This document shows positions 16,516 to 25,354 of a DNA stretch of 41,806 bases, in pieces. Below the pieces are notes generated by a model. That model did no database searches and was not told where the DNA came from. It saw only the letters and a program-made list of their open reading frames with translations. This stretch comes from Stenotrophomonas maltophilia (GTDB lineage Bacteria > Pseudomonadota > Gammaproteobacteria > Xanthomonadales > Xanthomonadaceae). The stretch is taken from assembly GCF_013464915.1 (NCBI RefSeq), contig NZ_RAVT01000029.1, positions 46,308 to 88,113 of the forward strand. The letters run 5' to 3'. Both the position numbers and the translations under genes were made by a program. Every line of letters begins with the position of its first letter. Positions within the stretch are counted from its first letter, which is position 1.

Positions 16516-17777
16516 TGGGCGTGTTGAACGAGCGTCGCCGGGCATGGCCCGGCGCTACCGTGGTGGCGTTGCTGTTGCTGGCAACCACGGCATCGGCGCA
16601 GGACCTGCTGGTGCGCAACGCGACGGTGCACACCGCCAGTGCGCGCGGCAGCCTGCAGAGCGCCGATGTGCTGGTCCAGGGGGGCATCATCCGCGCGGTC
16701 GGCCCCGGCCTGTCCGCACCGGCCGGAGCGACCGTGGTCGAAGCCAACGGCCGGCCGCTGACCCCGGCCCTGTTCGGTGGCATCACCGAGACCGGCATCG
16801 AAGAGGTCTCGGGTGAATCGAGCACGGTGGACAGTTCGCTGAAGCTCGGCGAGCAGCCTTTGCGCCCGGAGTTCGACGTCACCCTGGCCTACAACCCGGC
16901 CTCGGTGCTGATCCCGGTGACGCGGCTGGAGGGCTTCGGCTTCACCGCACTTGGGGCCGCCACCGGTGGTGGCTTCGTGGCTGGCCAGGGCGGCGTGATG
17001 CGGCTGGACGGCAGCGTCGACCCGATCGGCCCGCGCGCGCTGTTCCTGCGCCTGGGCTCGGCGGCATCGGAGCTGACCGGGCATTCGCGCGCCGCGCAAT
17101 GGATGCTGCTGCAGCAGATGGTCGACGAGGCACGCGGCCAGGTGGCTGCGGATTCACCGCACGCGCTGTTGACCCCGGCCGGGCGCCGCACGCTCAGCCG
17201 CTACCTGGCCGGCCAGGGCCGCATCGTGGTGGAGGTCGATCGTGCCTCGGACATCCGCCAGCTGCTGCGCTGGGCCGCGCGCGAGAAGGTGAAGATCGCG
17301 ATTGCCGGTGCCGGCGAAGCCTGGCAGGTCGCGCCGGAGCTGGCCGCCGCCCAGGTGCCGGTGTTCGTTGACGTGCTGGCCAACCTGCCGGCCAGCTTCG
17401 ACCAGATCGGCGCCACCCTGGAAAACGCCGCACGCCTGCAGCGCGCCGGCGTGCCGGTGTCGTTCGTGCAGCGCGGCGACGCCACCCACAACGCGCGCAA
17501 GATGCGCCAGCTGGCCGGCAATGCCGTGGCCAACGGCCTGCCCTGGGCCGACGGCCTGGCTGGGCTGACCCGGGTGCCGGCACAGGCGTTCGGCGTGGCC
17601 GACCAGATCGGCAGCATCGAGCCGGGCAAGCGCGCCGACCTGGTGCTGTGGGAAGGCGACCCGCTGGACGTGGCGCACTATGCCGAACAGGTCTGGCTGG
17701 GCGGCCGCACGATGCCGATGCGCTCGCGCCAGACCGACCTGCGTGACCGCTACCTGCAGCGCAACGCGCAGCCCTGA
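16515..17777 (+). CDS. Exported amidohydrolase-like protein lacking metal ligands
   Basis: A 420-residue protein with signal peptide (VVALLLLATTASAQ) and the amidohydrolase sandwich (LLVRNATVHTA at the start, GSIEPGKRADLVLWEGDPL at the end). The expected His-x-His after the first sandwich half is replaced: the segment reads LTPALFGGITETGIEEV. The later His positions and the catalytic Asp region (VQRGDATHNARKM) also do not match the active relative upstream. It therefore looks like a non-catalytic partner, or an enzyme with changed chemistry. AGGAGGT sits in the end of the upstream gene and the start overlaps its stop by one base, so the pair is made together. Complex formation is inference. 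Confidence 0.82.
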   Translation: MGVLNERRRAWPGATVVALLLLATTASAQDLLVRNATVHTASARGSLQSADVLVQGGIIRAVGPGLSAPAGATVVEANGRPLTPALFGGITETGIEEVSGESSTVDSSLKLGEQPLRPEFDVTLAYNPASVLIPVTRLEGFGFTALGAATGGGFVAGQGGVMRLDGSVDPIGPRALFLRLGSAASELTGHSRAAQWMLLQQMVDEARGQVAADSPHALLTPAGRRTLSRYLAGQGRIVVEVDRASDIRQLLRWAAREKVKIAIAGAGEAWQVAPELAAAQVPVFVDVLANLPASFDQIGATLENAARLQRAGVPVSFVQRGDATHNARKMRQLAGNAVANGLPWADGLAGLTRVPAQAFGVADQIGSIEPGKRADLVLWEGDPLDVAHYAEQVWLGGRTMPMRSRQTDLRDRYLQRNAQP

Positions 17778-17797
17778 CCACTCACGAGGACACACCG

Positions 17798-18430
17798 ATG
17801 GCGACACTGCGCTGGTACTTCGACTTCGTCTCGCCCTACTCCTACCTGCACTGGCAGAAGCTGAAGCAGTTGCCGCAGTTCGCGCAGATCCAGACCGTGC
17901 CGATCGCCTTCGGTGCGGTGCTGCATCACCTGGGCAACCTGGGCCCGGCGGAGATCCCCGCCAAGCGCCGCTTCGCCTACCGCCACCTGCAATGGACCGC
18001 GCAGGCCGAGGGCACCCCGATGCGCTTCCCGCCCGGCCATCCGTTCAATCCGCTGTCTGCGCTGCGCCTGTGCCTGGCCGCCGGGGCCAGCGCACAGGCG
18101 GTGGACGTGCTGTTCGACTGGATCTGGCGCGATGGCCACGCCGGTGACAGCGCCGAGGCCCTGCGCGAACCGGGCGCACAGCTGGGCATCGAGGATGTCG
18201 CCGCTGCCATAGCCGATCCGGCGGTGAAGGAACAACTGCGGCGCAACACAGAAGCCGCAATTGGCGCGGGCGTGTTCGGGGTCCCGACCCTGGCCATCGA
18301 CCAGGAACTGTTCTGGGGCAACGACGCCCACCCGCTGATGGCGGCCGTGCTGGCCGATCCCGCCCTGCTGCAGCAGCCCGAATGGCAACGCCTGGACAGC
18401 CTGCCGGTGGCGGTGCAGCGCAATCGCTGA
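17798..18430 (+). CDS. 2-hydroxychromene-2-carboxylate isomerase-like (GST-kappa/DsbA fold)
   Basis: A 210-residue thioredoxin-fold protein with the opening YFDFVSPYSYL typical of HCCA isomerase and GST kappa, where the Ser (residue 12) activates glutathione. The second half has GVFGVPTLAIDQELFWGND, the cis-Pro and Trp-Gly-Asn-Asp block of the same family. HCCA isomerase acts in naphthalene-type aromatic degradation. No other such genes are present, so the true substrate is uncertain. GAGGA precedes the ATG, 20 bases after the amidohydrolase stop, suggesting a three-gene transcript. Confidence 0.85.
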   Translation: MATLRWYFDFVSPYSYLHWQKLKQLPQFAQIQTVPIAFGAVLHHLGNLGPAEIPAKRRFAYRHLQWTAQAEGTPMRFPPGHPFNPLSALRLCLAAGASAQAVDVLFDWIWRDGHAGDSAEALREPGAQLGIEDVAAAIADPAVKEQLRRNTEAAIGAGVFGVPTLAIDQELFWGNDAHPLMAAVLADPALLQQPEWQRLDSLPVAVQRNR

Positions 18431-18525
18431 ACAGGGCGTGGCGCGTTTCCCTCGCGCGCCCGGCCGGGTTTTGAGATAGTTTTCACATTTCCGAACCTAC
18501 AACCGCCCTGGAGGGGGAGCCGCGG

Positions 18526-19467
18526 ATGCGCATCGGAATCGTCGTCGACTCGGCCTGCGACCTGCCGCAGGACTTCATTGCCGAGCACAACATCGTGCTG
18601 CTGCCGATCACCGTCCGCATCGGCGAAGCCGTGCTGGCCGATCACCGCGATGAGCAGGCCACGCTGAGCTTCCTGCACGCGCACGTGGCCGAGCATGGTG
18701 CTGAAGCGGAAACCATCCCGTTCAGCGTCAACCAGATCCGCGACCTGTTCCTGCAGCAGCTGGTGATCGATTACGACCACGTGTTCTGCATGACCATCAC
18801 CAAGACCCGCAGCCCGATCCATGACAACGCGCTGCAGGCCAGCTTCGCCATCCTCAACGACTACAAGCCGGTGCGGCAGTCGGCAGGCTACAACTCACCG
18901 TTCGCGCTGCGCGTGCTCGATACACAGAACCTGTTCGCAGCCCAGGCGGTGACGGCGGTGGAAGCGGTGCGCCTGCGCGAGAGCAACGCCAGCGTGCAGC
19001 AGATCCGCGAACGGCTGGAGGAACTGGCCGGCAACGTGCACGGCTACATGGTCACCCGCGACCTGTACTACATGCGTGCGCGCGCACGGCACAAGGGCGA
19101 CCGCAGCGTTGGCCTGCTCAGCGCGGCGCTGGGCAGCGCACTGGACATCAAGCCGGTACTGCACGGCTACCGCGGCGAGACCGGGCCGGTCGCCAAGATC
19201 AAGGGCTTCGACAACGCCGTGCAGAAGCTGTTTGGGGTGGTCGGCCAGCGCGTGCGTGCCGGGCTGATGACGCCGACGGTGTGCGTCAGCTACGGCGGTG
19301 AACTGGACGAGCTGCGCACCCTGCCCGGCTATGCGGCATTGAAGCAGGTCTGCGCCGAGCACGGCGTCAGCGTGTATGAGTCGGTGATGAGCCTGACCGG
19401 CATGGTCAACGTCGGCAAGGGCGCGGTTACCGTGGGCTTTGCCGATGGGCCGCATCGGTTTGAATGA
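18526..19467 (+). CDS. DegV family fatty-acid-binding protein
   Basis: A 313-residue DegV (EDD-fold) protein. The N-terminus IGIVVDSACDLP is the family signature with Asp and Ser, PITVRIG and the Thr-Arg-Ser block (TITKTRSPIHDNA) form the fatty-acid carboxylate site, and IKPVLHGYRGE and VYESVMSLTGMVNVGKGAV match the C-terminal domain. In Firmicutes the homologue FakB presents a fatty acid to FakA kinase. No FakA is visible here and its role in gammaproteobacteria is unclear. GGAGGGGGAGCC lies before the ATG. A 95-base leader separates it from the upstream gene. Confidence 0.85.
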   Translation: MRIGIVVDSACDLPQDFIAEHNIVLLPITVRIGEAVLADHRDEQATLSFLHAHVAEHGAEAETIPFSVNQIRDLFLQQLVIDYDHVFCMTITKTRSPIHDNALQASFAILNDYKPVRQSAGYNSPFALRVLDTQNLFAAQAVTAVEAVRLRESNASVQQIRERLEELAGNVHGYMVTRDLYYMRARARHKGDRSVGLLSAALGSALDIKPVLHGYRGETGPVAKIKGFDNAVQKLFGVVGQRVRAGLMTPTVCVSYGGELDELRTLPGYAALKQVCAEHGVSVYESVMSLTGMVNVGKGAVTVGFADGPHRFE

Positions 19468-19544
19468 AGGCCAACCGCGGCGGGAATCTGCACATCGATT
19501 CCACCGCGACTGTGCCAGCCTTGCCGCACTTCAAGGAGAACACC

Positions 19545-19883
19545 ATGCCTGCGCAGTACCACATCAGCCTGCCCGACCCGTCCAAGGCCCGCGGCAACGA
19601 CCCTGACCTGTCCTTCCATTCGCAGGGCGCGGCCGGCTTCGCCGAAGAACTGCAGGACGCCCTGCGCAGCGGCACGCTGTTCGAGCGCTGGAAGGCCAAG
19701 CAACCCGATCCCGACGCAGTGGAAGTGCAGTGGGGCGCAACCGATCCGGATGCCACCGTGACCGGCGAGCAGAAGGATCTGCGCATCAACCTGGTGGCCA
19801 CTACCCGCATCGACAGCGATGTGTTCAAGCAGCGCCTGCGCCTGCTGGCCGGCCACCACTGGGAACTGCGCGACGTGCGTTGA
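19545..19883 (+). CDS. Small conserved hypothetical protein
   Basis: 112 residues, no signal peptide or membrane helix. It starts MPAQYHISLPDPSKARG and is mixed alpha/beta by eye, with a basic C-terminus (FKQRLRLLAGHHWELRDVR). AAGGAG lies 8 bases upstream of the ATG at 19545. An in-frame ATG at 19464 would lack a ribosome site and overlap the degV end. Codon use matches the neighbours. I do not recognise a family with a known function. Two inverted SMAG pairs follow it. Confidence 0.7.
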   Translation: MPAQYHISLPDPSKARGNDPDLSFHSQGAAGFAEELQDALRSGTLFERWKAKQPDPDAVEVQWGATDPDATVTGEQKDLRINLVATTRIDSDVFKQRLRLLAGHHWELRDVR

Positions 19884-19895
19884 GGCCGCGCCCTG

Positions 19896-19960
19896 GTAGT
19901 GCCGGCCGCTGGCCGGCACCTCCATGGATGTTGTGGCTGCCGGCCAGCGGCCGGCACTAC
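19896..19960. repeat. SMAG/REP inverted dimer
   Basis: GTAGTGCCGGCCGCTGGCCG at 19896 and its inverted partner ending CTAC at 19960, separated by about 20 bases. The units can pair with each other as well as internally. Confidence 0.85.
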
Positions 19961-20002
19961 CCCGACGATTTCCTGGCAGCCGCCGCCCAAGGCCGTGCGC
20001 TG

Positions 20003-20061
20003 GTAGACGCCAACCTTGGTTGGCGCTTCCGGGAAAGTCGCCAATCAAGGTTGGCAACTAC
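20003..20061. repeat. SMAG/REP inverted dimer, second subtype
   Basis: GTAGACGCCAACCTTGGTTG at 20003 and an inverted partner ending CTAC at 20061. It is the second of two different SMAG dimers placed back to back at the convergent junction between the small protein gene and the efflux operon. Confidence 0.8.
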
Positions 20062-20069
20062 CGACGAAC

Positions 20070-20088
20070 CGCCGGGCATGGCCCGGCG
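20070..20088. terminator. Stem-loop at the end of the efflux operon
   Basis: CGCCGGGC-ATG-GCCCGGCG, a perfect 8-bp GC stem 11 bases beyond the outer-membrane gene stop. There is no T-run on the operon's strand, so it may protect the 3' end rather than terminate by itself. Confidence 0.45.
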
Positions 20089-20099
20089 TTTCCATATCA

Positions 20100-21512
20100 T
20101 TACCAGCCACCGCCCAGCGCGCGGTACAGCTCCACCCGTGCGATCGCGGCCGTGGCCTGGCTGTTGGCCAGCGCAGCCTGGTTGTCCAGCGCGACGCGCT
20201 GGGTAGTCAGCACATCCAGCATGTCGACCACGCCAGCCTGGTACTGCCGACGCGCCGCGCCCAGTGCGCTCTCGCTCTCGTCCACCGCCACATGCAGCTG
20301 CACCGTGCGCTGCTGCTCGGCGGCATAGCCATCGATGGCGTCGTCCACTTCATGCCAGGCCTGCAGCACGGTACGGCGGAACTGCAGCGCCGACTGTTGC
20401 TGCTGCAGCCTGCTCAGCGCGAGATTGGCCTTCAGCCGCCCGCCCTGGAAGATCGGTACGCTGATGGACGGGCCGATGCTGAAGCGGTGCGCGTTCCAGC
20501 CATCCAGATCATCCAGCTGCTTGGCCTGGAACCCAGCGTCGCCATTCAAGGTGATGCGCGGCAGGAAACTGGCCTTGGCCACGCCGATGCCGGCCGTTGC
20601 CGCATGCAGTGCCGCTTCGGCACGACGGATGTCCGGGCGACGCTCGGCCAGTTCGCTGGGCAACCCCACCGCTACGGCCGGCAACGCCGGCCAGTCACGG
20701 CGTGCATCCTGCAGCTGCGCGTCCAGCGCCTGCGGCGGCTGCGCCAGCAGGAACGCCAGCGCATTGCGCAGCTGCGATTCACGATGCCGCAGCGGCGCGA
20801 TGCGGGCCTGCAGCGATGCCACCTGCGCGGACGCGCTGGACACCTGCAGCGTGCTGGCCACGCCCTGTTGCTGGCGTGCCTCGGTCAGGCGCTTCATGTC
20901 GAGGGCGATGCCGAGGTTGTCCTCGGTGATCGCCAGCAGCTGCCGCGTCGCGCGCAGCTGCAGGTAATCACGCGCGGTTTCCGCCAGCAGCGCGATGCGC
21001 ACCGCGTGTGCATCCTCCTCGGCGATCTGCACGCGTGCGTCGGCCGCTTCCACCTGGCGGCGCACACGCCCCCACAGGTCCAGTTCCCAGCTCAGGCCGA
21101 TGCCGGCCTGGAACAGCCCGTAGTCATCACGGCCGCCGTTGCCGGACGGATCATTCAGGCCCACCTCGCTGTTGCGTGCACGCACGCCGCTGGCGCTCGC
21201 GCTGACGCTGGGCAGGCGATCGGCGGCGCTGATGCCACGCGCGGCGCGGCTCTGCTGCACGCGGTTGGCCGCCAGCTGCAGATCCAGGTTGGCCTCCAGC
21301 ACCTGGCTGGCAAGCTGGCCCTGCAGCGGGTCGTCGAAGCCGGCCCACCAGGCCGCGTCCTGGTCGATGGCGTTGCCGGCGACCGCCTCACCCTGCCAGT
21401 GGCTGGGCAGTTCCGCCTGCGGGCGTACGAAGTCCGGACCCATCGTGCAGGCAGCCAGGGCCGTGCACAGGCTGGCCGCAACGAAGGTGCGGAACACGGT
21501 GACTGCGCTCAT
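20100..21512 (-). CDS. Outer-membrane efflux lipoprotein (NodT/OprM family)
   Basis: A 470-residue TolC-like factor. The signal peptide ends with the lipobox LAAC (Cys near residue 22), followed by MGPDFVRP, the standard NodT opening. Long coiled-coil helices follow, with two internally similar halves, including ANLDLQLAANRVQQSRA and the ERRPDIRRAEAAL block typical of OprM/CusC. It forms the outer channel of the tripartite pump encoded by the next two upstream genes. Its ATG overlaps the stop of the adaptor gene as ATGA, so translation is coupled. The order is transporter, adaptor, channel from the promoter. Confidence 0.92.
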   Translation of the reverse strand: MSAVTVFRTFVAASLCTALAACTMGPDFVRPQAELPSHWQGEAVAGNAIDQDAAWWAGFDDPLQGQLASQVLEANLDLQLAANRVQQSRAARGISAADRLPSVSASASGVRARNSEVGLNDPSGNGGRDDYGLFQAGIGLSWELDLWGRVRRQVEAADARVQIAEEDAHAVRIALLAETARDYLQLRATRQLLAITEDNLGIALDMKRLTEARQQQGVASTLQVSSASAQVASLQARIAPLRHRESQLRNALAFLLAQPPQALDAQLQDARRDWPALPAVAVGLPSELAERRPDIRRAEAALHAATAGIGVAKASFLPRITLNGDAGFQAKQLDDLDGWNAHRFSIGPSISVPIFQGGRLKANLALSRLQQQQSALQFRRTVLQAWHEVDDAIDGYAAEQQRTVQLHVAVDESESALGAARRQYQAGVVDMLDVLTTQRVALDNQAALANSQATAAIARVELYRALGGGW

Positions 21513-22591
21513 GCACCCTCCCCGCTCTTGTGGCCGGGACTGTGCTGCACGCTCTGCGCGCGGGCGCGGCTGCCCAGGTCAACACTGGCTTCCACCGACA
21601 TGCCGGCACGCAGCTGGTCCAGCAGTGGCTGGCCAGGTTCCAGCACGATCTTGACGGGGATGCGCTGCACCACCTTGGTGAAGTTGCCGGTGGCGTTTTC
21701 CGGTGCGACGGCGGCGAAGGTGACGCCGGTGGCCGGTGCGATGCTGTCGATGTGCCCGCGCAGCGGCTTGCCCGGGAACACGTCCACCTTCAGCTCGACC
21801 TGTTGGCCGGCCTGCATGCGGGTCATCTGCGTTTCCTGGAAGTTGGCGACCACGAAGGCGCGCTTCAGCGGTACCACCGCAGCCACCGGCGTACCCGGGG
21901 TCAGGTAGGCGCCCACGCGTACCGCACGACGGCCGACCATGCCGTCGATCGGCGCGCGCAGCACGGTGTGCGACAGGTCCAGTTCGGCACGCGCCTGCGC
22001 CGCTTCTGCACGCTGTACCGCCGCCTGTGCGGCCTGCACGCCAGCGCTGAGGATGTCGGTGCGCTGGCGTGCGGTCGACAGCGCCGCCTGGCCCTGCTGC
22101 AGGTGCGCACTGGCCACGGCCTGCTTCGACTGCGCCTGCTGCGCGTTCTGCACCGTACCGGCGCCATCACGGGCCAGTTCGCGGTAACGCTGCTGGTCGG
22201 CGCTGGCCAGGGTCAGTTCGGAACGGCTGACATCGACACTGGCCCTGGCCTGTTCGATCAGCGAATCCTGCTGGGCCAGTGCGGCCTGCGCGTTGGCCAG
22301 CTGTGCGCGGGCATTGGCAAGGTCGGCACGGGCCGCCTGCAGGGCCACCTGGTAGTCGCGGTCGTCGATGCGGGCAAGCACGTCGCCCGCCTTCACCGAC
22401 TGGTTGTCCTCTACTTCCACGGCACTGACGAAGCCGGGAATTTTCGGGGCCACCAGGGTGTAGTCAGCCACGACGTACGCATTGTTGGTGGTCTGGTGGC
22501 CGCCATCGCGCAGCAGCAGCCAGGCGCCGATGGCCAGGGCCAGTACGCCCAGGCCCAGGCCGGTGTGGAGAGTGGTTCGATTGATCGTCAT
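21509..22591 (-). CDS. EmrA-like periplasmic adaptor (HlyD family)
   Basis: A 360-residue membrane-fusion protein. One N-terminal helix (about residues 13-27, LGVLALAIGAWLLLR) anchors it. A lipoyl half-motif (VAPKIPGFVSAVEVEDNQSV) precedes a long Ala/Gln-rich coiled-coil hairpin (about 75-190), then the second lipoyl half (LRAPIDGMVGRRAV) and a beta-barrel domain follow. Spacing is typical of EmrA. AGGA precedes the ATG, and the MFS gene ends 20 bases upstream. It would bridge the DHA2 transporter and the outer-membrane lipoprotein. Drug range cannot be predicted. Confidence 0.9.
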   Translation of the reverse strand: MTINRTTLHTGLGLGVLALAIGAWLLLRDGGHQTTNNAYVVADYTLVAPKIPGFVSAVEVEDNQSVKAGDVLARIDDRDYQVALQAARADLANARAQLANAQAALAQQDSLIEQARASVDVSRSELTLASADQQRYRELARDGAGTVQNAQQAQSKQAVASAHLQQGQAALSTARQRTDILSAGVQAAQAAVQRAEAAQARAELDLSHTVLRAPIDGMVGRRAVRVGAYLTPGTPVAAVVPLKRAFVVANFQETQMTRMQAGQQVELKVDVFPGKPLRGHIDSIAPATGVTFAAVAPENATGNFTKVVQRIPVKIVLEPGQPLLDQLRAGMSVEASVDLGSRARAQSVQHSPGHKSGEGA

Positions 22592-22611
22592 GAGGGATTC
22601 CTGCGAGAGGT

Positions 22612-24141
22612 TCAGGCCACGGCACGTGGCGGATGGATGCGGGTGGGCATCCAGGCAATGAGGGGAATGAAGGCCAGCGCCACCAGCGCCACCACCCAGT
22701 ACAGGTCAGCCGATGTCAGCGCCTGCACCTGTGCATGCAGGCGCGCGCCGAGCTGCGGGCCATCGGCCAGCCACGGTTGCTCGCCCAGGCGGTCGACCAG
22801 CACGGTGGAATGGAAATGACGGCGTCCCTGGGCGACGGCATCCAGTACGCCGCTGGCGAGCACCGCAGCGAAACCCTTGACCGTGTTGAACCACGCCGAG
22901 GCGAACGGGCCGTCCTGCGGCGCCAAGCCGCCGGTGGCCAGCATCAGCAGCGGCAGCACCGCCATCGGTTGTGCGAACACCTGCAGCAGCTGCACCCACA
23001 GGAAGTTGTCACGGATCCAGGCCACATCCAGGTGCGAGCCCAGCCAGCAGGCCAGGGCCAGCATCGCCAGGCCGGTGGCCTGCACCCAGCGGCAATCCAC
23101 CGCGCGGATGTTCAACAGTGCCGCCACCAGCGGCAGCGCGATCACCTGTGGCAGTGCCACCCACAGCAGCATCGGTGCCGTCTGCAGCGGCCGGTAGCCC
23201 TGCACGCTGGCCAGGAAGCCGGACGGGATCGAGATCACCGCCAGCAGCACGAACAGCACGCCGCCCAGCGTCACCAGCGAGTAGCTGAGATTGCGGTTGG
23301 CCAGCAGCTGCAGCTTGAAGAACGGCAAGGGGTGGAACCATTCATTGATCATGAACAGCACCATCAGGCCGGCACCGCCACCGATCATCAAGGTGATCAT
23401 CGGCGAGTCGAACCAGTTCAGGCGTGGGCCCTGCACCAGGCCCAGCACCAGCAGCACCAGCGCTGGCAGGCCGAGCAGCAGGCCAACCGTATCGAACTGG
23501 GCGAAGCGTTCGAGCCGCAGCGGGTCCTGCGGCAGGCCCCAGCCGACCATCGCCATTGCAGCCAGGCAATACGGCACGATCTGCCAGAACGCCCAGTGCC
23601 AGCCCACCTGCTCGACCCAGAATGCAGCCAGCGGCGTGCCCATGCTCGGGCCGAAGGTGGCGGTCAACGCGTAGCCCGCCAGGCCATACAGCTTGATGCC
23701 GGGCGGCAGGAAGCGCAGGGCCACGCTCATCAGCAGCGGCGGCAGTGCACCACCGCACAGGCCCTGCAATGCACGCAGCAGCAGGAACACGTGCAGGTTC
23801 GGTGCAAGCGGGCACAGCAAGCCCAGCACCATGAAGCCACCGATCATCGCCAGCGCGAAGCGGCGCAGCGAGAAGGTGGCGGCACACCATGGCGCGAAGG
23901 CCATCGCGCTGACCGACATCGCGCTGTAGAGGGCGACGATCCAGCTGCCGTCATCGACGCTGAAACCCATCGCGCCACGGATGTCGGCCAATGCAACCTT
24001 GGTGATGTTCTCGTTGAAGCCCGACACCAGCACCGCCAGCAGCACGCCACACAGGCCGACCAGGACGCGGCGGTCGAGCCCGGGGGCGGCGGCAGGACGG
24101 GGGGCTGCGGCGACCGGGACAGCGGCAGCCGGCGTACTCAT
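22612..24141 (-). CDS. DHA2-family MFS drug transporter, EmrB-like
   Basis: A 509-residue inner-membrane proton antiporter with about 14 hydrophobic segments, the DHA2 (EmrB/QacA) layout. Motif-like blocks are VALADIRGAMGFSVDDGSWIV after helix 1, RALQGLCGGALPPLL (motif B Arg-Gly-Gly type) and YALTATFGPSMGTPLAAF (motif C, antiporter type). The C-terminal tail is short. I chose ATG 24141. An in-frame GTG at 24168 would overlap a 15-base palindrome that may be an operator. It is first in the efflux operon. The layout resembles emrCAB of S. maltophilia, but the regulator next door is LysR type rather than MarR, so I give no gene name. Confidence 0.88.
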   Translation of the reverse strand: MSTPAAAVPVAAAPRPAAAPGLDRRVLVGLCGVLLAVLVSGFNENITKVALADIRGAMGFSVDDGSWIVALYSAMSVSAMAFAPWCAATFSLRRFALAMIGGFMVLGLLCPLAPNLHVFLLLRALQGLCGGALPPLLMSVALRFLPPGIKLYGLAGYALTATFGPSMGTPLAAFWVEQVGWHWAFWQIVPYCLAAMAMVGWGLPQDPLRLERFAQFDTVGLLLGLPALVLLVLGLVQGPRLNWFDSPMITLMIGGGAGLMVLFMINEWFHPLPFFKLQLLANRNLSYSLVTLGGVLFVLLAVISIPSGFLASVQGYRPLQTAPMLLWVALPQVIALPLVAALLNIRAVDCRWVQATGLAMLALACWLGSHLDVAWIRDNFLWVQLLQVFAQPMAVLPLLMLATGGLAPQDGPFASAWFNTVKGFAAVLASGVLDAVAQGRRHFHSTVLVDRLGEQPWLADGPQLGARLHAQVQALTSADLYWVVALVALAFIPLIAWMPTRIHPPRAVA

Positions 24142-24155
24142 CGCCGGGCACCGAT

Positions 24156-24170
24156 CCGTGCAGTGCACGG
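24156..24170. promoter_or_regulatory. Candidate operator upstream of the efflux operon
   Basis: CCGTGCAGTGCACGG is a perfect odd-length palindrome 15 bases before the chosen MFS start codon. The LysR gene lies just upstream, so it is a candidate binding site, unproven. Confidence 0.35.
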
Positions 24171-24264
24171 CATGTTGAGGGTCATTGGAATGCGCTCAGT
24201 GAAACTCCGGGGAGCGCAGTCTAGGGAGCCGGTACCGTGCAGAAAATGGCGTTACCGGCATCGC

Positions 24265-24287
24265 AGGCGTGCGTTGGACGCACGCCT
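24265..24287. terminator. Stem-loop after the LysR gene
   Basis: AGGCGTGCG-TTGGA-CGCACGCCT lies 9 bases beyond the LysR stop. It may end the regulator transcript, although no T-run follows on the minus strand. Confidence 0.4.
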
Positions 24288-24295
24288 TTCGCCAA

Positions 24296-25213
24296 TCAGT
24301 GGCGAGCCGCTTCGACCGAATCGCACATGCTCTTGATTGCCCGTCGCAGCCACTGGTGGGCCGGATCGTTGTCCATCCGCGGGTGCCAGGCCTGCACCAG
24401 CGCCACGGTACGCACCGGCACCGGCAACGGGAACATGCGCAGCGGCAGGCCCATGTGGGCGATGCGATCGAGCATCACGCTCGGCATCTGCGGCAGCACC
24501 AGGTCCGAATCGGCGGCAGCGAAGATCGCGCCATGGAAGGTGGGAATCACCACCGCCACCCGCCGCTGCAGGCCCAGCGCCGCCAGTTCCTCGTCGATCG
24601 GGCCATGCGCCAGTCCGCGCCGGGACACCGCGATGTGGTCGCAGGCAGCGAAACGTTCGGCGCTGATATCGCCATCGAACAAGGGATGGTCGGCGCGCGC
24701 CGCACCCAGCAGCGAGGTGGTGAACAGGTGCTGCACCTTGGTTTCCGGGCTGTGCTTGCCGGCGGTGCTGATGTACAGGTCGATCCGCCCCTGCACCATC
24801 GCATCGTCATCGGTATCGCCCTCGGGTACGAAGCGCAGCATGCAGCCCGGTGCCTGTTGGCGGAAGACTTCGCGCAGCCGCCCTCCATAGCTGCCGATGA
24901 AGACATCGTTGGCGCGCACGCTGAAGGTCCGCTCCAGGGTGCGCAGGTCGATCTCGCGACCGGCGTTGAACACACGGTGGGCCTGCTCGATCACGTCGCG
25001 GACCTGCTCACGCAGCTGCAGGGCGCGCGGCGTGGGCGCCAGCCCGCGGCCGGCACGCACCAGCACCGGGTCGCCCAGGGCGGTGCGTATCCGGCCCAGG
25101 GTACGGCTCATCGCCGGCGCGCTCAGGTTCATCCGCCGCGCGGCGGCGGCCACGCTGCATTCGTCGATCAGCACGTCCAGTGCCAGCAACAGGTTCAGGT
25201 CCGGCAGGGGCAT
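24296..25213 (-). CDS. LysR family regulator, likely of the efflux operon
   Basis: A 305-residue LysR-type regulator. The winged helix-turn-helix fills about residues 1-62 (LNLLLALDVLIDE, then VAAAARRMNLSAPAMSRTL as the recognition region), joined by a linker helix to two periplasmic-binding-like effector lobes. ATG 25213 has GGAG 7 bases upstream. A 22-codon upstream extension in frame lacks support. It reads in the same direction as the efflux operon, 154 bases ahead of it, with a stem-loop and a palindrome between, so it may control both itself and the pump. The effector is unknown. Confidence 0.85.
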   Translation of the reverse strand: MPLPDLNLLLALDVLIDECSVAAAARRMNLSAPAMSRTLGRIRTALGDPVLVRAGRGLAPTPRALQLREQVRDVIEQAHRVFNAGREIDLRTLERTFSVRANDVFIGSYGGRLREVFRQQAPGCMLRFVPEGDTDDDAMVQGRIDLYISTAGKHSPETKVQHLFTTSLLGAARADHPLFDGDISAERFAACDHIAVSRRGLAHGPIDEELAALGLQRRVAVVIPTFHGAIFAAADSDLVLPQMPSVMLDRIAHMGLPLRMFPLPVPVRTVALVQAWHPRMDNDPAHQWLRRAIKSMCDSVEAARH

Positions 25214-25354
25214 GGCAGTCTCCAGCAAATCGGATGACTCTACGGCACTTCTGGCGTCCGTTGATTGCGCCTGACGCATTCATTGACTGCCGCGCACGGC
25301 ATGGGTGCGCGCGATGACATCGGCGACCATCCCCGGCCTGCAAAGGAGACATCC

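Noticed and set aside
19896-20061. CRISPR-like array
   Set aside because: The repeats are inverted SMAG dimers of two different subtypes, not direct repeats with regular spacers, and no cas gene is present.
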